Below are positions 1-12,000 of a stretch of DNA of 64,000 nt, one piece after another. The stretch's first letter is position 1, and each line of letters opens with the position of its first letter. The notes below the pieces were generated by a model, which had not been told where the DNA came from, ran no database searches, and saw only the letters and a program-made list of their open reading frames with translations. The position numbers and the translations under genes are program-made. Origin of the DNA: Antedon mediterranea (Eukaryota > Echinodermata > Crinoidea > Comatulida > Antedonidae); NCBI RefSeq assembly GCF_964355755.1, contig NC_092674.1, positions 18,672,501 through 18,736,500 on the forward strand. Direction: 5' to 3'.

Positions 1-659
1 AAATTTCGAATTTAAAAGACGAAATTTCGAATTATATATTCGAAATACTGTATAATTCAAAATTATTAATTTATTCCGTCCTGTGTCATCCTGGATTCAT
101 CGAACTTCCGGAGTGTGGTTGCATCGGATCCCGAATCCTATTGTATTGGCTTACATTATATACTTTTTAAGGGAGGCGCCGGGGGAGGCGCTCAATTAGT
201 CACTGTCTCTTTCAAAAATAAAAACAACAAACAAAATATCGTTGCTTGACTAAGAATGATGCGTATTAAAACAACTCGATTTAGGATTCCTTTCTACCTT
301 CAGACAGTCAGTGTATTTAATAGAAACAAACTTAGATTAGTACATTGTTTGATAATGTTATTGTATTTTGCATGCGTTGTAACTTTTTTTTTAAATGAAG
401 TGTATTCTTTTTCGCAATAAGAAGACAAATTTCATACTGTACTATTTTGGTTTGTATGACAATAAAAGATCTGTACAGTATCTGTATCTGAACTATCAAG
501 AGATTATTGAGAAATGTTATCGTATATTATTAGTAAGTACGGACACTAAAACCGAAAGCTGAAAAAATGTTCCTTACTCGAAAAAAAAGAAGCATTCTGA
601 CGAACTGGAAAAGGGGTGGGAGATTTTACTGGGCTGTGGAACCTTTGCACCGGGAAGGA
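1..659. other. AT-rich flank, no gene seen
   Basis: I see no coding signal on either strand. The only structure is a short TCTGTA-repeat tail near 465-490, preceded by a GACAATAAA motif. A similar tail closes a nested insertion near 22528-22552, so this may be the 3' end of a dispersed retroposon. Confidence 0.5.
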
Positions 660-1275
660 GGAGAAACATAAAGGCCCATTTACACTAGGGCGATAACGAT
701 CGACGATAAATAGATAAATATGCATTTTTTCATACTTGAAACAAAGGAAATTAAAACAAAATATTCATCCTAGAACTATCATAGGATAACCATCTATGCT
801 GTCTTTGATGAAAATTATATTTTCACACGTCCAATCAACGTTCATGATTAGGAAGAGAATTATCGTGGCAATACAACGATGTTATTGTTTTTATTGATTA
901 TGAAGACAATTTGATTGGATTTAAAAACAAAATCCTTTTTATCAAAGACATCATAAAAGATTATCCTATAGTTCTAGAACAAAAACATTTCTAATTTCTT
1001 TTGTTTAATGCAAGAAAAATGTATCTAGGCCTATCTATTTATCGTCGCTCGTTACCAAAGGGCCCTAAGGCCTATACATTTTTCTTACATAAAACGATAG
1101 AAAATTAATTATAGGCTAACCATTTATGCTGACTTTTTTTATTATCCAATAATGACGTCATGATCAATAAGAACAATAAAATCGTTGTATGGCGTCAAAT
1201 GCTCATACTAAAATATTATTTTCATCAAAGGCAGTATGTGGAGGGTTATCATTTAGTTTTAGGATAACAACTTGT
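660..1275. mobile_element. Nested foldback MITE remnants
   Basis: The stretch 672-790 reappears as an imperfect reverse complement at about 950-1062. Shared blocks include CGACGATAAATAGAT and the TTCTAGAAC/GTTCTAGAA pair. A further partial inverted copy of the arm (the TTTTCATCAAAG block) lies at 1213-1256. No coding capacity is seen. This fits one non-autonomous DNA transposon beside a fragment of a relative. The ends are approximate and no clean target-site duplication was found. Confidence 0.55.
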
Positions 1276-1412
1276 TTGATTTCATTGTTTTATCATAAGA
1301 ATCAGGGCGGATCCAGGATTGTGAAAGCAAACTGTAGAGAGTCCACACCACCATGGTTGGGGCTGAGTTAAGGCGATTTTGAAAATCAACACCTCTAGTT
1401 CATTGTGTTTGG

Positions 1413-1703
1413 TATAGAAAAACAATAATGTCCCCTTAATCAACATTTGGGACACTCAAAGGTGTCCCCATCCCCTTAAATATCCACTTTTGTTTCGTGG
1501 GAAAGTTTCCCATGAATACAGGGTGTCCCAATAATTCTTTGGTTTTGTTTGATTATGTTGATATAGAAAAACAATAATGTCCCCTTAATAATAATAGGCC
1601 TAGGGGTAATCAACCATTTGGCAGCTGACACTCAAAGGAGTCCCCATCCCCTGTATCCACTTTTCGTGGAAAAGTGTCCCATGAATAGAGGGTGTCCCAA
1701 AGA
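1413..1703. repeat. Two-copy tandem repeat, period about 150 bp
   Basis: The block starting TATAGAAAAACAATAATG occurs at 1413 and again at 1562. Both are followed by matching ACTCAAAGG, CCCCATCCCC, CCCATGAATA and GGGTGTCCCA segments. The copies differ by small indels, including an inserted TAATAATAGGCCTA stretch in the second. No coding role is apparent. Confidence 0.7.
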
Positions 1704-1899
1704 AAATATTCTACATACTGTAGGCCTATGCCCTCTAGCACGATTAAAAACAAAACAGGTCTAGGCCTACAAACTGTATTACATTTGTATCACAAACTCG
1801 TAGAAATTAATTTATTTTATGGTGCAATAAAATCCATTTGTTTTCGTGTACCGATCGTCTTTCCTTTATTTTTATAATGGGCCCGATCGTCTAATTGGC

Positions 1900-3205
1900 C
1901 CGATCGCCTGTCAATCCTGTACACAACGCAAGCCAGCGAATCCGGGACGATTCGGTCCAGCGACGATTCGGGCCACTTTTGGTGGGACGATTCGGGCCAC
2001 CGAAACGTCTCACTTTAGACCAAATTTATATTCATTTTTGTTGATATTTATCAAGTTTTTAAAGGTGTTTAACAATCTATATTTTATTTATATTGACAGT
2101 GTTGATATAATATATAAAATAAATTACTAAAAAAACGTAATTTTATATTCAATTACTTCGAAAACTTTGTTTATTTCGTATACTACTGCCATCATGGATG
2201 TAAATTGTTTACATCGTTCGCCTGACTAAAAAATGACCATATTCGACAATGTTTTTAAAATGTTTGCTTTATTGCATCTTTATTTCCTGGTAGTACTACC
2301 CCATAGTCTCTCTGAAACAAAAAAATGCTTATTTTGTGCTTAACAAATTCATATCAAAGCCGATAAATTTACGCCGTGGCTAAAGATACGGTACCGTATT
2401 CTAACTTCTGTTTACTAAAGGTACGGTAAAATTGCATTACGTCATAACCAGCCAATGGGGTGCTGGTACGTGTGTGACGTCATCGTATAAGGACTTTGGA
2501 TTTTTTTCATATCGCGAAAACAGTGATCAACCGCATTTTCTTTATGTTTCATTTATCGCTATTATCGCCGTCGTGTGTGACAAAAACTAAATGTAGCCTA
2601 CGTCTGTTATTATTATTGAAAAGCCAAAACATGTTGATTTTAATTCTAGAATACAGAAAACCGTTTCAAAAGAGGCCTAGGCCTACTTACTACGTACTAT
2701 AACCTCATATATGAGTTTGTTTGTGTTAGAAAGCGATGCCAGGCTGGGGCCAGCTGCATGTGTGCGCTGATTTCTGTGACTCAGCCCTGGGGCTACTGTC
2801 TAAAAATCATAGTATTTGAGGGCCCCTTTATTGTCCGCATTTGCTTGTTGTTTATGGTCACCATTGTAAACAAAGTTTAATAAAAAATATAGGCCTAAAG
2901 GCCATTTGGAATAAAAATAAAACCCTCCGATCAGCGCACACACATCCATGCAGCATGGCGCCGCCGACAGGAATTGTCTACATACAAGTACAACAGACGC
3001 GATATGAAAAAAAATCAAAAGTCCTTATACGATGACGTCACACACGTACCAGCACCCCATTGGCTGATTATGACGTAATGCAATTTTACCGTACCTTTAG
3101 TAAACAGAAGTTAGAATACGGTACCGTATCTTTAGCCACAGCGATAAATTTAAGTGTGCCGAATCGTCTCAGGGCCGAATCGTCCTAGGGCCGAATCGTC
3201 CCGCT
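1900..3205. mobile_element. Foldback element with CGATTCGG subterminal repeats
   Basis: Two long arms are reverse complements of each other: about 2365-2515 and 2998-3150. Outside them lie repeated ACGATTCGG motifs (left, about 1945-1995) and their reverse complement CCGAATCGT (right, about 3158-3203), giving a symmetrical element of about 1.3 kb. Each arm carries a CCAAT-type motif and a full palindromic TGACGTCA. There is no transposase reading frame, so it is a non-autonomous DNA element. Exact ends and target duplication were not resolved. Confidence 0.65.
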
Positions 3206-3877
3206 ACTGAATGAATCGTCAATATGGTTGCTCAATGTGTTTATGCCATATCACTGAGGCCTTATTAAAGGCAGTTACTACTTTTTACCGTTGTACACTG
3301 TTGTAAAACACGATGAAACAGGCCTACAATTAAGTATTTAAAATAATTTAATACTGCAGTGTTGCAACAAGTTTCAATAATACAAAGCAGCGGTCGTCTG
3401 GTGGATGGGCGGACCTAAGCACGCTTTTAGTGAATTGTGATTGGTCCAGGCTGGTTTCTAAGAACAACCAAAGATACATTATAAGCTTGCTAAGACCAAC
3501 TACACTTCCGGGGGAGAAGGTAAACTTTGTAGATTTGGCCGGTACTGTACTCAACTTGATGTTTCCATGTTCGAAGTAAGCACGGCAACGGTAGCCTACA
3601 GATCCTATTTAATAACTAACATTGTAATATATTACTACCCTATAAAGAGGTTATATTTATAAGCACAACATGGCAGTAAGTATTACATCATAAAGGCACC
3701 TTATTACAAGATTGTCACGACAGGCCCAGGGTGACATTCAATTCATTTTTCAACTCACCATTGCCGATTTTTATTGAGTACAATCATAGAGATGGTGTAC
3801 AATGTGTTAAGTAAGGCATATACATTGCAGAGGGATCTTAGCAATGTAAACATCAGCTGAAACAGAAAATTACCATA

Positions 3878-4336
3878 CCGTAAATCTTCTAATTGTAACC
3901 CTGGGTTATTATCCTTTGATTCTTTTTTAGGGTGGGTTACTATTAGAAGGGTTAGTTTAGTTACTATTAGAAGGGGGTTACTATTAGAGTAGTGGGTTAA
4001 TATTACTAATCTTAAATTAGGCACCTGAAAATAGTGCCCACCTCCAACTTTTCCGGTCAGTAACTCATAGCAAAATAATGAAACAGTACGAATAACAAAT
4101 TTGGTTGAACTCTAACTTTATTTTATAAACTCAAAAACACCCAATCCTCCCCAACTCCCGAGATCAACATGCATTATCTCCTTATTTTCAAAATACGGCT
4201 GCATCATACTATATATTAACCCCATGGTTACTATTAGATTAGTGGGTTATTATTATAGATTGACTTATAAGGTGTGTAATTACTATTAGAAGGGGGGTTA
4301 CTATTAGAGTGTGGGTTACTATTAGAAGATTTACTG
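3878..4336. mobile_element. TA-flanked MITE (Tc1/mariner-like), copy A
   Basis: Left end CCGTAAATCTTCTAAT and right end (reverse complement) CAGTAAATCTTCTAAT form terminal inverted repeats. Both are flanked by TA (3876-3877 and 4337-4338), as expected for Tc1/mariner insertions. GGGTTACTATTAGAA-type motifs recur near both ends. There is no open frame. An inverted, truncated relative lies at 48421-48700. Confidence 0.7.
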
Positions 4337-4339
4337 TAT

Positions 4340-6054
4340 TCAATGTCATATACCATTTAACGGCGCTGCAAATTAGTTGCTTTCCAAATTTAAAACTGGA
4401 AAAAGACGAAGGGTTGGGATTGACCTAGACTTTCCCAAAGTCAGGTCGGCCACACATTACGTCGCCCCCCCCCCCCCCAACACAATAAAAGGAAATATGT
4501 ATGGAACGCCATATATACATGCTAGTAGAGTGTCGTCTCATTTTTGTATTTAGACATTAATAAATGTTGATTTAATCATTAAAGTGCTGGAATGCTATTA
4601 AGTTTTTACTTATGTATGAATCAGAAGATGTAGGTTTATAGACGGTTTTGCATCAGGATCATTACGAAGAAGCCTATAAAGTAATTTAACGTAGGACGAT
4701 TTTGGGATATTCTTTACTTTAAAAATCAATGCTGACGATGTTTCATAAACTGAAAAAATATCATGACGTTGTTGTAGGTAATTACCGGTAATTAGAAATA
4801 ACAATAACAAAACTGCCATAACAAATTTAAAAAATGCTTTTGTGTGATTTCGCCCCGTTCCAGAGTGGAAATCACCCGGGATCTTGGGTACAACATAAAA
4901 CAAATTGTAAATGGTGCAGATTAAAATCGTTATCTTAACATGTCATTATAATAACATATATGTAAGCAGGGACGATTTTTCAGTCGATTTTAATTATTGG
5001 CGTTTATATTTAAGAGATTATTGCTAACATTTATTATTTAATCATGGTAAATATATAATGTACTATGCCTAAAAAAAATTGTATTTTTAAAAACACATAG
5101 AATATTGCCAGTAACCTTACAATACTAGGCCTAGTATTAAAAGTACATTGATATTACTCAAACTAATATTTCCTAATTTTTGTAACATAAATACATTTTA
5201 AAAAAAACGCACAAAATGCCCCCCCCCCCCCACCTTCCCGTTACACAATGCTGGATTCGCCGGTTGCCGTCCGTCTCAGGCTCCCACTATCAATTTTGTT
5301 TTCATGGACTTTGAAAAAGGTTTTTTTTTCAATATAGATGCCATGTACGAGCATATCTGCCTAAATTTTTAAAAAATGTACCTACTTTTACTTCAAAACA
5401 ATTTAATTTGTTTCAATTCTACATCCAACAGCCATGGCACACAATCGGTAAAGAGACCATACACACACAACCTAATTTTCATTACATTTTTTAGTCTTGC
5501 ATAAAATTGACCAGATTTTTATCCCTGTAAAGGATTTAAATTGCTCAAGAAAGCCACAGCCCCCACACTTCCTCAAAACCATTCTAGATTTTCCCCCTGC
5601 TTTTTTTAATAGCCCGGATTGGCTCTGTGGTTAACTGTAACATAACATAAATTCTACCTGTGTCCCGAAGGGCAACCTAAAGTCTCCATAAATCACAATC
5701 TAAGTTTTTATATTTAAAAAAATTTTCTTTTGATTTTAAATATACTGTAATAGTATTGCAGGGGTGGGGTAGGGGATTACTGGAGTGGGGGTGGAAATGT
5801 CATTTAATGGAAGCGTCAGAAAAAGCAGCCACTTGCGTATAAAGTCTGTAGTGCAATCATTATTTACGATAAAATTGTTATAACTGGTGCCATCATCAGT
5901 TTGACATAGCACTTAGCACCGGGACTTAGCATCACAACAGCCATGTGTTAACACTGTAATCTACTTTAAACACTGTTTAATGTACTTTAATCAAAATCTG
6001 TCTAGGTGTTAATGGTGAGAAACTAACAGGAAAAGTAACAAAAACAATCACGTC
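4340..6054. other. Intergenic, upstream of the LRR gene
   Basis: No supported exon was found. The stretch contains poly-C runs near 4465-4480 and 5219-5231 and is otherwise AT-rich. The 5' untranslated region and promoter of the LRR gene should lie in the last few hundred bases. I found no convincing TATA box or RFX X-box there. Confidence 0.4.
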
Positions 6055-9000
6055 ATGGCACCAAAAAAAGGCAAAGGGAAGAAGAAAAAGAAACTGAAGG
6101 GAATGCTGGAACATCCTGGTGACTTAGTAAAAAAACTACAACGAATTTATATAAACAACTGTAAAGAAAAGAGAAGTGCAATATGTCCAGGAATAAAATC
6201 ATTCATGAAGTCTTGTGCAGAAGATGATAAACTCATTGTGAGGGTAAGATTAGATCAATTTTACTACATTCTATGTCTCCATGCTGGAATATCAAATAGT
6301 TTAACATTTGTATAGCATATTTCTATAATAAAATCTTAAGTTTGAACAGCAGCACGTCAATTTATATTACATTGGGTTTTTTTTAAGATTAATAAAAAGA
6401 CTTTAAATAGGCCATTTTGTAGTGTTAATAAAGTTATAATAACTAGATTTGAACTTAACACCTTAACAGGTTTGGGTTATCTCAAACTCAACATGCACGT
6501 ACGTTAGAAATTATTTATTAAGCCATCATGTGACATTAAGTATGTTCACAGTGCTGAATTGTGTTTATTTTGTGTCATACACACGTATTCTTAAACCAAA
6601 CTTTAGTTGTAGTTCAAACTTCAACTTTAAAAAGTTCGAGCTATTACTTTAAATTCGATTCATAATAAGAAGAAGTAGAAGTTTGCATTTTGTAATCCCT
6701 TTGACTTCTATTGGCCGTACCAGTTGTTTTTAAACAAGCTGTGAAAATAACAAACAAATTATTATTTACACCTTGAATAATACATGGTTTTGTTAGGCAG
6801 ACTGAAAATATACTTAAGTTAATATGTTGCTATTTGAAAATATGGATGTATGTTCAGTAAAACTTGACAGGTAATGGCACATTATAATCTCACTTGTGAA
6901 TACACTAAAGTATTTTAATACTAAAGTATTTTAATATACATATTTAAACTTTTAATACAATATGTCAGCAATTAAAAATATGTCAACTACTTTACAATGT
7001 TAATTTGTTCCACTAAAATGAGAATGGCATGGATGATGTTTTGTCATATTTAAGACTGCCTTTTTTGTTTATATACTTCATAAAAAAAATAGTTTATCCT
7101 TCAACCAATATCTGGCTGGGAAGATGCTGAGATGTCAAATGTAAAGTTGGAACCATTATTACTGTCAATCCGTCATGAACGCTACAAGTGGATAAAAGAA
7201 CTGCACATTTGGGATATTCCACTAATTTACCAAGATGTTGCTAATCTTGTAAGTGTAAATTAATTATAAATCCAAAGGCAAATTACTGAAAAAAATGACA
7301 ATGTTGTAGGTATCAGTGGCTTTTAGGATACAGATAAACTCAATGAACATACTGAATTGGATCTTACAGTTTATATATTTGTTCTGTTTTTCTTTCAAGG
7401 CACTGACACTAGAGAAAGGTTCATATCCAATTCACAGACTTGAATTTTTTAACTGTGATATTCAGCCATATGCGTTGCAGAGATTACTACGGTAAGTTTG
7501 TGTATCCTGTTTTTTGTAAGGGTGTGTGGACGTTTCTATATGTGTTTGACTGAGGTAATAATGTAAGTGCTTTGAGGCTCTCTAAACACTATATACGACG
7601 TATATTGATACTGTATGTTGTTTTTTTTTTTGTGTTATATAAACCTAACAAAAAAAAACATTGTTATACAGAATGTATTGTATCATTATAAATGTAATAT
7701 ATTTATATATTAAAATATGTTTGAGGCAGTTTAAGCATTTTTTTTATCTACCCTGCCTATGCAGCTCTTTGATTTATATATTAATATACTGTATATATAT
7801 ATATATGACACTTGTGTGGGTATCAGTGGCTGGATCACAATGGAAATACCAAATAAAATAAGCAACAAGGTAAATCAAAACACAAAATGGACAAATGGTA
7901 ATGACAGTGGCGTAACGCAGGGGTCGAAGGTTACAGTTCAGATTTAAACAAACAAAGGAATTAAAATACGTTTACAATAAAAAAGTAAGTGATATAACAA
8001 TGTGTTGATTATGAATAAAATTTATAATCATAATATACTAGCAATTATACCCGCCCTAGGATTTACCATATACCATTTTACAGAATTGCCACCGCAAAGT
8101 AAGCCAACTGAACAGACATGCGAGGCTCTATCCTGTGACATTGCGATATATTCGCTGCTTGCGTGAGATGTAACTGCCCTTTATGTTTTGACGTGTTATG
8201 TTCAGATGTGTACACTGCACAAGAATCTAAACACAGTATCAGATCAGATTCCTGGTAAAACAAACGATGACGAAGTAACAGATATGGATCTGCTCCAATC
8301 CCACCACCAAAGAACACAACGTTGGCTAAGAATAAAAAAGTTAAAGAAAAAATAAATTCTGAAGAGGCCTATTTTTCAGAAAAGTCAAACAAATTGTAGC
8401 CCGTAAGTTCATACAATGACCACAATGTGATTCTACTTACTGCCGACAGCGAGAACGGCTTTCCAAATATTTAATCACTGAAAAGGTCAAATCAATGCAT
8501 GATTATGGAAGAAAGAAAGTTACCCGGAGGTACAACTTAGACATCCTCTTGGTCGCATTATATTTTTGAATACAATTAGTTTTTCAGAGAGACAGACTCA
8601 TTGTGTAGTTGGCAGAGAAAATCAAGGAGGTCGTCCAACAAGTGCGTGACCATGCACATGAGCATATTAATCGATTCCCGAAAGTAGAGTCTCACTATTG
8701 CTGACAAAATTCCCAGTGCCAGTACCTATCAACAAGATGTTTAGTCTGTTTCTGAAAGAGAGTCCGAATATTGATATTCATGGTTACGTATGGATCTAAA
8801 ATTCCATCGTCCGATGAAGGACATGTGTGGGCTCTGTGAAACTTTTCATAGTGGATCCTCGACAAAACGACAAGAAGTTCAAGAATCTTTCAGCAAACAT
8901 AATGTCGAAAAAGAAAATGTGCGTTAAATTAAGTCGGAGATGAAGAACTTCGTTGCGGATAACTAATTACCTCATTACTTATAAAAATTAATAAATGTGA

Positions 9001-12000
9001 TTGTAGGATTGTAATTTGTAAACATAGTATAGTATGCCTACAGTATATGGCAACTGTTTTTTCAATGACTTTTGCACTTTAAGGAAATAAATAACTTGTT
9101 CCTCACCATTTTGTATTCATTGCAGTATCAATATCAAATATATCAATAGTCAAACTTCACATCACAGTGTATAAAGCGTTATATTTTGATGACAAAAATC
9201 TTCACACGAACTGACGAATAGGTAAATTATTCAATTACTCACTGATTAGTAACTATTATCAATATTTTTTTTAATGCAAACATACACATATTCATAAACA
9301 TACACATATTCTTCGAATGATGAGCAAAAATCCGATATTAAGTCTTCTGTTTTTGCTATACTAATTTAAAAATTGCTATTTTTTCAATTGCGTTTTTCTC
9401 GAAAGTGCTATATTCGCCGGTTCGTGTGACGAGTGACAAATTGCGGTCAGTTTGATACCCCAAATTGTAATTCAACAACTTTAGCATCTTAATAAGAGGG
9501 CGATACCTTGCTGATAGGCATGGTTTAAGTACTTTGCAAACTATGTAAATGAATAGGTGTCATATTGTCTAAGGAATAAAATATTGTTGTTGTACTTTTA
9601 TAGTACCTCCAAATTCCAGTATACACCCTTCCTCCTCCCAACACACCCTGTTCTTGGGGATGTGTTTAAGATGTGTGTTAATCCATTATTCCCAACTGAT
9701 AATCCCTCAGTGACAGTTTTCAAACGTAGTTTGTACATTCTCTCAGTACAGTTTCAGTCATGTTGTACGATCCCTCCCCAAACTCCCATCCCCTTCCCAG
9801 AGATAATTAAAATACTTTAATAATGTTCTACTACAATTCTGGTCAATTTGATAGCTTACTATCCCTAGCCCAAGCAGAAATCCCCACCATCCTCTCAAAT
9901 ACCCTAAAAAACTCGGACTCGGGGAATTTTTGAAATGTAGTTTAAAACCTTTCCAGTACAATTGCGGCTTTCCAGTACAATTGCGGTCATTTTTATATCC
10001 CGTATCAATGGGTAATGATACATATATACAATAATTATACATTACTGTATTCAAATTATTAACACACAAAAAAGACAAATAAGGTTTATCAGAATCTATT
10101 TATAAAATATAAAAGATAATCTATATTTGTTCCATGATGGGATTCAATCTTGGTACTGAAAATACTATAGCCGGTATTACTGCACAGCATTAATTATGAT
10201 AGCTGGTTGTGAAGATATATTTTTATTGCGCACCATAAAAAGCTTAGAGCGAGTCCTGGCCACAAGGATCTTAAAAATTGATGTAGCTAACTGAAATTGA
10301 TTTCAAGATAATTGACAGAAAACAATGCTAAGGAAAGAATAAATAAAGAAATGAAAATTCTTAAAAAATCAATAGGGTTATATTGCATGATAATGCATGT
10401 TTAATCAGTGTGCTAGTTCCATATGCTATTGTTGTCATGTGTAATTAAAACAAAGTTATGGAAACCAATAAAAATGGTCTAGACTATAAGAACAATATCT
10501 ATTTACATTTTATACTCTTTTTTTAGAAATGCCAACTCATTTATAACACAACTGACAGTTCTTAGTTTAGACAACAATGAGTAAGTTATGTTCTAAAACA
10601 TCATTTTATTTTTGTAGGCTTATATATCTTTTGAAAAAAAATGCCCTTACAGCAGAGAATTATGCAAGCCTAATGGTGCTCATCATGCTTTATATCCTTT
10701 CTAGAAATAAAATGTTTTCTTATTAGCATATATTCTATTATTATTAATCTCGTATACTAAATTCATTAAAGTCATTCATTATCTTAGTCCTGTAGATTAA
10801 ATTGTTTTTTAATTCACCTGAAGCTTTTTGTGTTGGCCACACGAAACTTGTAGTGATTTTTATTGTATCAAGCTCTACCTTTGTTTACACACCACAGTAC
10901 CTAGGTGATCTGAAATAATTACACTTAATAATTTCAGATTTGGTGACGAAGGTGTAAGAGGTCTTTGCAAAGGACTAAAAAACAATAAAAGTCTGTTAAG
11001 TCTAAGCTTATGTTATTGTGACCTGGGTGTGGAAAGTGGCAGTATGCTTGGAGAAGTTGTGTCATCAACAGCGATAAGGTATCTAGCAGTAGACACAGGT
11101 TGGGTCTTGTAAAAGGCATTTAACTAGTAACTGGTCTTATCTATATTAAAATATTTATGTCTTGCAATTAGATTCAAAATGTTCAATTGATTCTTCCATA
11201 TGTCATTGTTGTTCTATTTACATTATCTCTTTGCTCTACCAACTTGATTCCCCTAATCTAGAAATTATAAATATATGTTTTTATACATTGTATAAAATTA
11301 CGAAATTTTTCTATTATCAGAGATATATTTTTGAATGGCAACAACTTGCAGACAGAAGGTGCTATTGAATTGATTGTTCTATTGGCTGATCATGCTGAAG
11401 TTGAATCTTTGAATCGTGTAGAGAAAGCAGAAAGAAATGCAGAAGAAGAAGCACAAGCGGCTTTATTAGGTACCACCTAATTTTGTTATTGAAAAGGTTG
11501 CCTGCATAGTATTGATTTTGGTCCTATTTATTTCCATACCCAACTTTATTTTAGCTATGATTTATATTATATGCATTTTTGTTAGGCGAGTGGATTAGGT
11601 TCCGTAATGCAATGTGTAAATATTTATTTATGTGGCTTTTTTTACAAATGTTTGTTATGTTTTTCGTTATTTAATACCCTTTGCATTTGTTTCACATAAT
11701 CCATCTTAAGCTTTTAGGCCTATTAATGATGGGCACAATGATATTCAACTACATCATTATTTCCAGTTGTGTACCTCAAAGCTTTATATTCGAGAACCAT
11801 ACGTAGGCATGCACTGGAGGGTACACGAGCGAAGCGTTCTGTCTTGTTATACAGTATTCATTCTATTAGGTAATAAAATAATTTTAACTAATAGATCCTC
11901 CCTATTCCAATTCTTATATTTGCAAATTTTCAGCTAAAGAAAATGAACGTGTTCAAACAGCAATGTCAAGTAACTCAAAACCAGCTTCAGGAAAGACTAA

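Noticed and set aside
5700-6054. RFX X-box in front of the LRR gene
   Set aside because: I looked for the GTTNCC-RGNAAC pattern and saw only weak, unconvincing partial matches.
9557-9820. Open frame of 87 codons
   Set aside because: Inside an LRR-gene intron, no domain, overlapped by an equally long frame on the other strand.
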